A stretch of 64,000 nucleotides of DNA from Luidia sarsii (lineage: Eukaryota > Echinodermata > Asteroidea > Paxillosida > Luidiidae): the NCBI GenBank assembly GCA_949987565.1, contig OX465121.1:6218774-6282773 (forward strand), in the 5' to 3' direction. Every line of letters starts with the position of its first letter. Positions within the stretch are counted from its first letter, which is position 1. A model generated the notes under the pieces. It did not search any database and was not told the DNA's origin. It saw nothing but the letters and a program-made list of their open reading frames with translations. The translations under genes were made by a program, and so were the position numbers. Of this stretch, positions 59,001 to 64,000 are shown in pieces.

Positions 59001-62000
59001 TTTGTCAGGTGCATGGTTGCTCACCTCAGTGAGACACGGCATTGCCACCACCTTTTACATTTGCTTGTCTGTTCTGTCATGTTGTGGGTCATGTGAGACA
59101 AGGCATTTCCACCACTTTTTACATTTGTCTGTCTGTTTTGTCAGGTGCTGGTTGCTCACCTCAGTGAGACACAGCATCAGATTGCCACCAGCGTTTACAT
59201 TTGTCTGTCTGTTCTGTCAGGTTGTGGTTCATCTCTGTGGGAAACGGTATTTCCACCACCTTTTACATATGTCTGTTCTGTCAGGTGCATGCTTGTTCAC
59301 CTCAGTGAGACACGGCATTGCCACCACCTTTTACATTTGCTTGTCTGTTCTGTCATGTTGTGGGTCATGTCAGACCAGGCATTTCCACCACTTTTTACAA
59401 ATGATCTGTCTCTCTGTTCTGTCAGGTTGTGGGTCATCTCTGTGAGACAAGGCATTGCCACCACCTTCTACATGTTTATAGTTTGTTTGTCTGGCGTGCA
59501 TCTGGCTTACATATCTGTTCAACTCATCAGGTCCAATACCCCATCACTCACAGCATCCTATTTGCAAAGCAAACATGCTGGATATCATTGTGTTTTAAAA
59601 GTACAATGATGTCTTTGTATGATGATAATTATACAACTCAGTCAGCGCCCTTTTATCTAAATATATCCAAACCAGTTCCTATTTTCATAGCCAAAGCAGT
59701 ATTCCTTGACAAATTGTAGATCAACAAAACAACAAGGATCTTAAATTTATATTGTTTTCGTCTCCAAAACTCTCCCCATAGTAAGACCTAATTTTCTTCA
59801 AATGTCCGAATTTCCTGATTGTCTCTAAATAGATGTGGTTTATTGATGTTAGTACAGCAGACAGACAATCCACTCCATTGCCATGTATTTGATTTCCTGT
59901 TCCTTCTTTGTGTTATGACATGAACCACGTACGTGTTTATTCTGCGAGGCTAAGCGAATTAGTCAAAGTACAAGACTAGAAAGGGGAAGAACACTCGAAA
60001 ATTCACAGTCTAATGAGGAAAACATCAAAGAATGGACAGGAGTGATATACAAAAATGTTCCAAACTAATACTGACTAAAATTACCAAAATGCAAATCTCC
60101 AAATAGTTTATTTAGTGGGCCTGACGTTTCGATCCTAGCAGGACCTTTCTCAAAGGCCAACCAGACTAAAGTACAAAATGAAAATGGAAGAATATTTGAA
60201 TGAATTAAATCCCAACATCGATGCAGTTTTTCCAAGCGAATTGAGCCAACTGAACACTGAATAATTTACGGTACCATGCAGGAAATTAACACAAAACAAT
60301 TATCTTAAACTGTTGCCCTAACACAAATGCCTCCAATTGCAGTAGGTATTCTTTGTTTCTAATACCGTTTTCTCCTTGTGAACATTTCTGAAAAAGGCAA
60401 AGGAAATTTGACCGGACTTGGTCTTGACCCCGTGACCTCTAGCTTTGATTATTTTCTCCGGCTTTAGTTGACAACATTCGGTCAGACGAGGGCGCCACCA
60501 CTCATCGTGAACGAGCCAGGTCTAACCAGTATCGATACTGGAACTACCGATTCGAATCCAGGATCGAATAGTCTGCCTAAGCCCGACAATCCGTCAGTGG
60601 TGCCCCCTCCCCCTGTGGAGACCGTGGCCTGCAACAGCCTCCCGCATCAAACAGCCGTTGGGTCGCAGCCTGCCCCAGCCATGGTAAAATGTCTCACGAG
60701 ATTTCAAAGCCATTTTGTAAGAGATGGATCAGAGACGTGCTTGAGACTGATGTCAAGATGTGTGATTGAAAGAGCAGTTGACTCAATTATGTTCACTGTC
60801 CTCGACACTGCATGAAGCGCTTAGCGCATGCGCATAACAAAACAAATCAAAACATAATCCTATGAACGAAAGAGGGCGCTGTTCAAAAACCAATCAGACA
60901 GAAAGACACGTCACTGATTGTCATTACATGAATTTCCATAATCGTCCTTTTCTTTTTGTTTTAGTTGACAACGTTTGGCCACCCACAAACCCCGCCTCCC
61001 GTTGTTCACGAGGCGAGTCTGAAAAATATCGATTCTGTGACTTCCGAGTCAAAGCCAGAATCGAATAGTGAGACCCAACCCGCCGATACAGGGACGGTCG
61101 TTCCACCCTCTGCTGAAACAAAGGACTGGAATAGCACGCAGGAAACAGCCGTTGTGGAGCCCCCGACACAAGTCAAGGTACTTCGTCTCGTGGGTTTCAA
61201 AGCGAATTGCAATTGGGGTCATAGGTCAAGAATGGGCAGGTCATACACGTGCAATATTTGCTTCAGAGATTTTAACGGCACACCATGAAATACGGAGCGC
61301 CTGTCTGGCCAATTATTATTTATGAATGTTGTTCAAATCGTTTGACATTTTAATTCTAAAGAACCTGTGCACTGATTAGCTTGAACATGAGTTAGACAGA
61401 TTGGCAGAATGTTCCACATTATGATACAGGTGTATATTTATACAGGTGTACATTACTTTTCGCGATTCCACTTGTTTCAAGCAGACAACCATTCGAATTA
61501 CTTCACCATCTGACGTCCGGGGACATTTCTTTCACATCTAATTAGGTCACGTACATTGTTGAGGAAAATAATGCAAAATAATAATAGTTCTGAAGCCAAA
61601 GTGCTATCCAACCCTTAGGCGGGCCTTTGGCAAAAAGTCCCCTATCGTTGCTGTTGGAGCGCCTGTGTCTGTACTGCACCATTGCATTGGCCTCCGAAAG
61701 GCTATGCCAATGTAATATGGCTATTCATCACTAGATTCTTAACGGATTTTTGTCTTTCTTGTATCAACTTTTGCTCAGCTCTCAAGCTTCGGGAAACCCT
61801 TGAACGTGGAGACATTCGACAGCAAGGAGGAGAAAGTTCTAGGCGGGGACCAACAAGTCACAACAAACGACACCAAAGCTGAACAAAATGAGACGGGCGA
61901 GGCGGAAACTAGACGTCTGTCCAGCGGCACCGACCCCACGCAGGCCAGAGCTCAGTCTAAAGAGTCGAGTTCCACCGAGGAAGGCCCGACCAACGACGAG

Positions 62001-64000
62001 GATCCGGATCCAGACGACCCGAACGAAGAGAGTCCGATGCCAGTCGTCGGTCTCTTAGATCCGGACAGGCATAGTCTGGGGTCCGGGCATAATGGGCGTC
62101 CGTACAGCTCGGATATGAAGCTATCGTTCGTAGAGGAGAAGGAGGGGTTCAGCAAGGCTCGGTTTGTGGTGCTGACTACCATGGCCATAGCAACCGTGCT
62201 GCTGATAATGACGTCAGTGGGCGTGGCGTTGCTTGTGACTAAAGCGGCCAGGAGTCAAGGTGCGCTGCCTAATTTACATCATGATTTGCATACTGATTAA
62301 CATACTAATTTGTATTTTATTTGCATGCTGATTTCCATACTGATTTGCAAGTTGATTCAAATGCTTATTGCCATCTTGATTGACTCGCTACTGAATCATT
62401 TTTATATCGTCTTCTAAGTTCAATGAACGATGATGTTTTCCTTTTTTAATAGACATGATGGCATACAACAGCTCAAGAAAAACAGGTAATATTTGGATAT
62501 GAAAATTATTGTGTCGGCTTTTACTAAAATGGCCAAATGATGAGTGAATAGAAGTGACTGAATATTCATCGACTGAATTATTCATTGACTGTTCCATATT
62601 CATTTCCGTCCTTTCATCTAATGAATTATTCATTGCCTGTTCCATATTCATTTCCGTCCTTTCATCTAATGAACAATTCATTGACTGTTCCATATTCATT
62701 TCCATCCTTTCATCTAATGAATTATTCATTGCCTGTTCCATATTCATTTCCGTCCTTTCATCTAATGAACAATTCATTGACTGTTGCATATTCATTTCCG
62801 TCCTTTCATCTAAGGAATTATTCATTGACTGTTCCATATTCATTTCCATCCTTTCATCTAATGAACAATTCATTGACTGTTGTATATTCATTTCCGTCCT
62901 TTCATCTAATGAATAATTCATTGACTGTTCCATATTCATTTCCATCCTTTCATCTAATGAGCAATTCATTGACTGTTGCATATTCATTTCCGTCCTTTCA
63001 TCTAATGAACAATTCATTGACTGTTCCATATTCATTTCCATCCTTTCATCTAATGAATTATTCATTGCCTGTTCCATATTCATTTCCGTCCTTTCATCTA
63101 ATGAACAATTCATTGACTGTTGCATATTCATTTCCGTCCTTTCATCTACTGAATTATTCATCGTCTGCTCCATATTCATTTCCATCCTTTCATCTAATGA
63201 ATTATTCATTGCCTGTTCCATATTCATTTCCGTCCTTTCATCTAATGAATAATTCATTGACTGTTGCATATTCATTTCCGTCCTTTCATCTACTGAATTA
63301 TTCATCGTCTGCTCCATATTCATTTCCATCCTTTCATCTAATGAATTATTCATTGCCTGTTCCATATTCATTTCCGTCCTTTCATCTAATGAACAATTCA
63401 TTGACTTTTGCATATTCATTTCCGTCCTTTCATCTAATGAATAATTCATTGACTGTTCCATATTCATTTCCATCCTTTCATCTAATGAATTACTCATTGC
63501 CTGTTCCATATTCATTTCCGTCCTTTCATCTAATGAATAATTCATTGACTGTTGCATATTCATATCCGTCCTCTCTGTTGTCAAGTGACGATACAAGGTG
63601 AAGTTCGTCTCAATGACGTCATGTTCGTCTCGGCCTTCAACGATCCCTCGTCCAAGGATTTCAAAGATTTTGCAGCCAATTTTACCATTTGGGTAAGCAC
63701 AGGAACGTTTTACTCTTTCAAATGATACGTCATTGTGATGAGTATACTTTTGCTTTCGGGACAACATGGTGCGTTTTCTCCTGGTTCCACGGTTCGTCCT
63801 TTCTCGCGTTAATTCACGAGATTGCGCGAGAACTCGTTCTAAATGCGCATTAAATGCATTCGTACACTTCGCGAATTCGTTTTTACATAATTCATTATGA
63901 TGAATATATGTGGGTAATAACAGTTTCAGATTTGATATTGATTTATGGTTAATGTTCCTTTATCATTTCTAGGTACACGGCAAGTTTCAGACGGCAAGTA
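53063..64000 (+). CDS. Type II transmembrane protein with SEA domain, 5' part (continues beyond window)
   Basis: Exons: 53063-53080 (MDEKME, inferred start in a GAGCCATGG context), 60468-60683, 60965-61177, 61779-62259, 62453-62485, 63586-63692, 63973 onward. Phases agree throughout. The long cytoplasmic part is acidic and rich in Pro, Ser and Thr. One hydrophobic helix (FVVLTTMAIATVLLIMTSVG) flanked by Lys/Arg gives a type II topology. Outside it come NSS and NFT glycosylation sites and the first half of a SEA domain: VTIQGEVRLN, FNDPSSKDFKDFAANFT. SEA modules behind a type II anchor occur in membrane serine proteases (matriptase, enteropeptidase and HAT types) and in some mucin-like proteins; no catalytic part is visible, so the class is open. 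The exons at 60468, 60965 and 61779 all begin Leu-(Thr/Ser)-(Thr/Ser)-Phe-Gly and the first two are clear duplicates. Joining exon 1 to 60468 is the least certain step. Confidence 0.72.
53081..58860. other. First part of the large intron 1 of the SEA gene
   Basis: No supported exon on the plus strand. It contains fragments of the hairpin repeat family (56130-56260, 56737-56850), a small inverted repeat around 54464-54499 (aggcctattca arms) and another at 57063-57150 (acaacccctttaa and its complement). Confidence 0.4.
57987..58047 (-). other. Exon-like segment on the minus strand
   Basis: A 61-base stretch has an acceptor (acacag, with ttattttgttctag just before) and a strong donor (GTAAGT). 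One frame reads FSGVNALFTVWFLNVSYTP, which looks like real membrane-protein sequence. No partner exons were found and it lies antisense in the first intron of the SEA gene, so it may be an orphan, a pseudogene fragment or chance. Confidence 0.25.
58860..59480 (+). repeat. Tandem repeat, about 65 bp in alternating pairs
   Basis: About nine units, each with ccaccttttacatttgtctg then tctgttctgtcaggt. Two alternating versions (ggtgcatggttgctcacctc and ggttgtgggtcatgtgagac) give a supra-unit of about 135 bp. In intron 1 of the SEA gene. Confidence 0.85.
62565..63575 (+). repeat. 48-bp minisatellite, about 21 copies
   Basis: The unit contains gaattattcattgcctgttc, catattcatttccgtccttt and catctaat. 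It fills the intron just before the SEA exon at 63586. As 48 is a multiple of 3, frames stay open on both strands (MNMEQSMNYSLDERTE on the minus strand, a 16-residue unit). Confidence 0.92.

Noticed and set aside
58876..59609. Plus-strand frames rich in HHLLHLSV and CLSVLSG units
   Set aside because: Tandem-repeat artefact in intron 1 of the SEA gene, with no conserved protein feature.
62388..63767. A 459-residue minus-strand reading frame of 16-residue units (MNMEQSMNYSLDERTE)
   Set aside because: It is produced by the 48-bp minisatellite, whose period is a multiple of 3, and it runs antisense through the real SEA exon. Frames on the plus strand are equally open (338 residues), which argues against coding.

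Overview
The window reads as nuclear DNA of an invertebrate animal. Genes are split into short exons with GT-AG introns, about 60% or more of the bases are intronic or intergenic, and several families of short inverted-repeat elements, tRNA-derived repeats and minisatellites are scattered through it. The gene set (a vertebrate-type adenylyl cyclase 3, LRRC51, TXNDC5, a four-TM MS4A/CD20-like protein, a death-domain protein, a type II membrane protein with a SEA domain) suggests a marine deuterostome. An echinoderm is my best guess, a lancelet the main alternative; this is inference without any database search.

Layout. 258-14081 (+): fourteen exons of an adenylyl cyclase type 3 orthologue, from the end of the first catalytic domain (C1a) to the stop; every intron phase is consistent, giving 668 residues, and the N-terminal half lies upstream of the window. 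14082-17282: no coding sequence. 17283-26260 (-): exons of a death-domain protein and, downstream, exons of an acidic protein with a compact C-terminal domain; they may be one gene, but the join is unresolved. The intron or gap between them holds a 4.6-kb inverted-repeat (foldback) structure made of mobile-element sequence. 26261-33136: noncoding. 33137-33787 (+): intronless LRRC51. 36046-38734 (+): six-exon MS4A-like tetraspanning protein. 41318-47442 (-): complete nine-exon TXNDC5 (ERp46), 410 residues, with three CGHC thioredoxin domains and a KEEL ending. 47443-53062: mobile-element debris, including two more copies of the element seen at 18.8-23.4 kb. 53063 to beyond 64000 (+): start and six further exons of a type II transmembrane protein whose cytoplasmic part comes from repeated exons and whose SEA domain runs off the window.

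The genes are functionally unrelated neighbours, as is usual in animal genomes: ADCY3 makes cAMP (often in cilia), LRRC51 is linked to cilia or sensory cells in vertebrates, TXNDC5 folds disulfide proteins in the ER, and the SEA protein faces the outside. The repeat content is the most unusual part: a THAP-domain-encoding inverted-repeat element present in four copies, two repeat families sharing a stem-loop followed by GAAACGTC, and several arrays whose units keep long accidental reading frames open.
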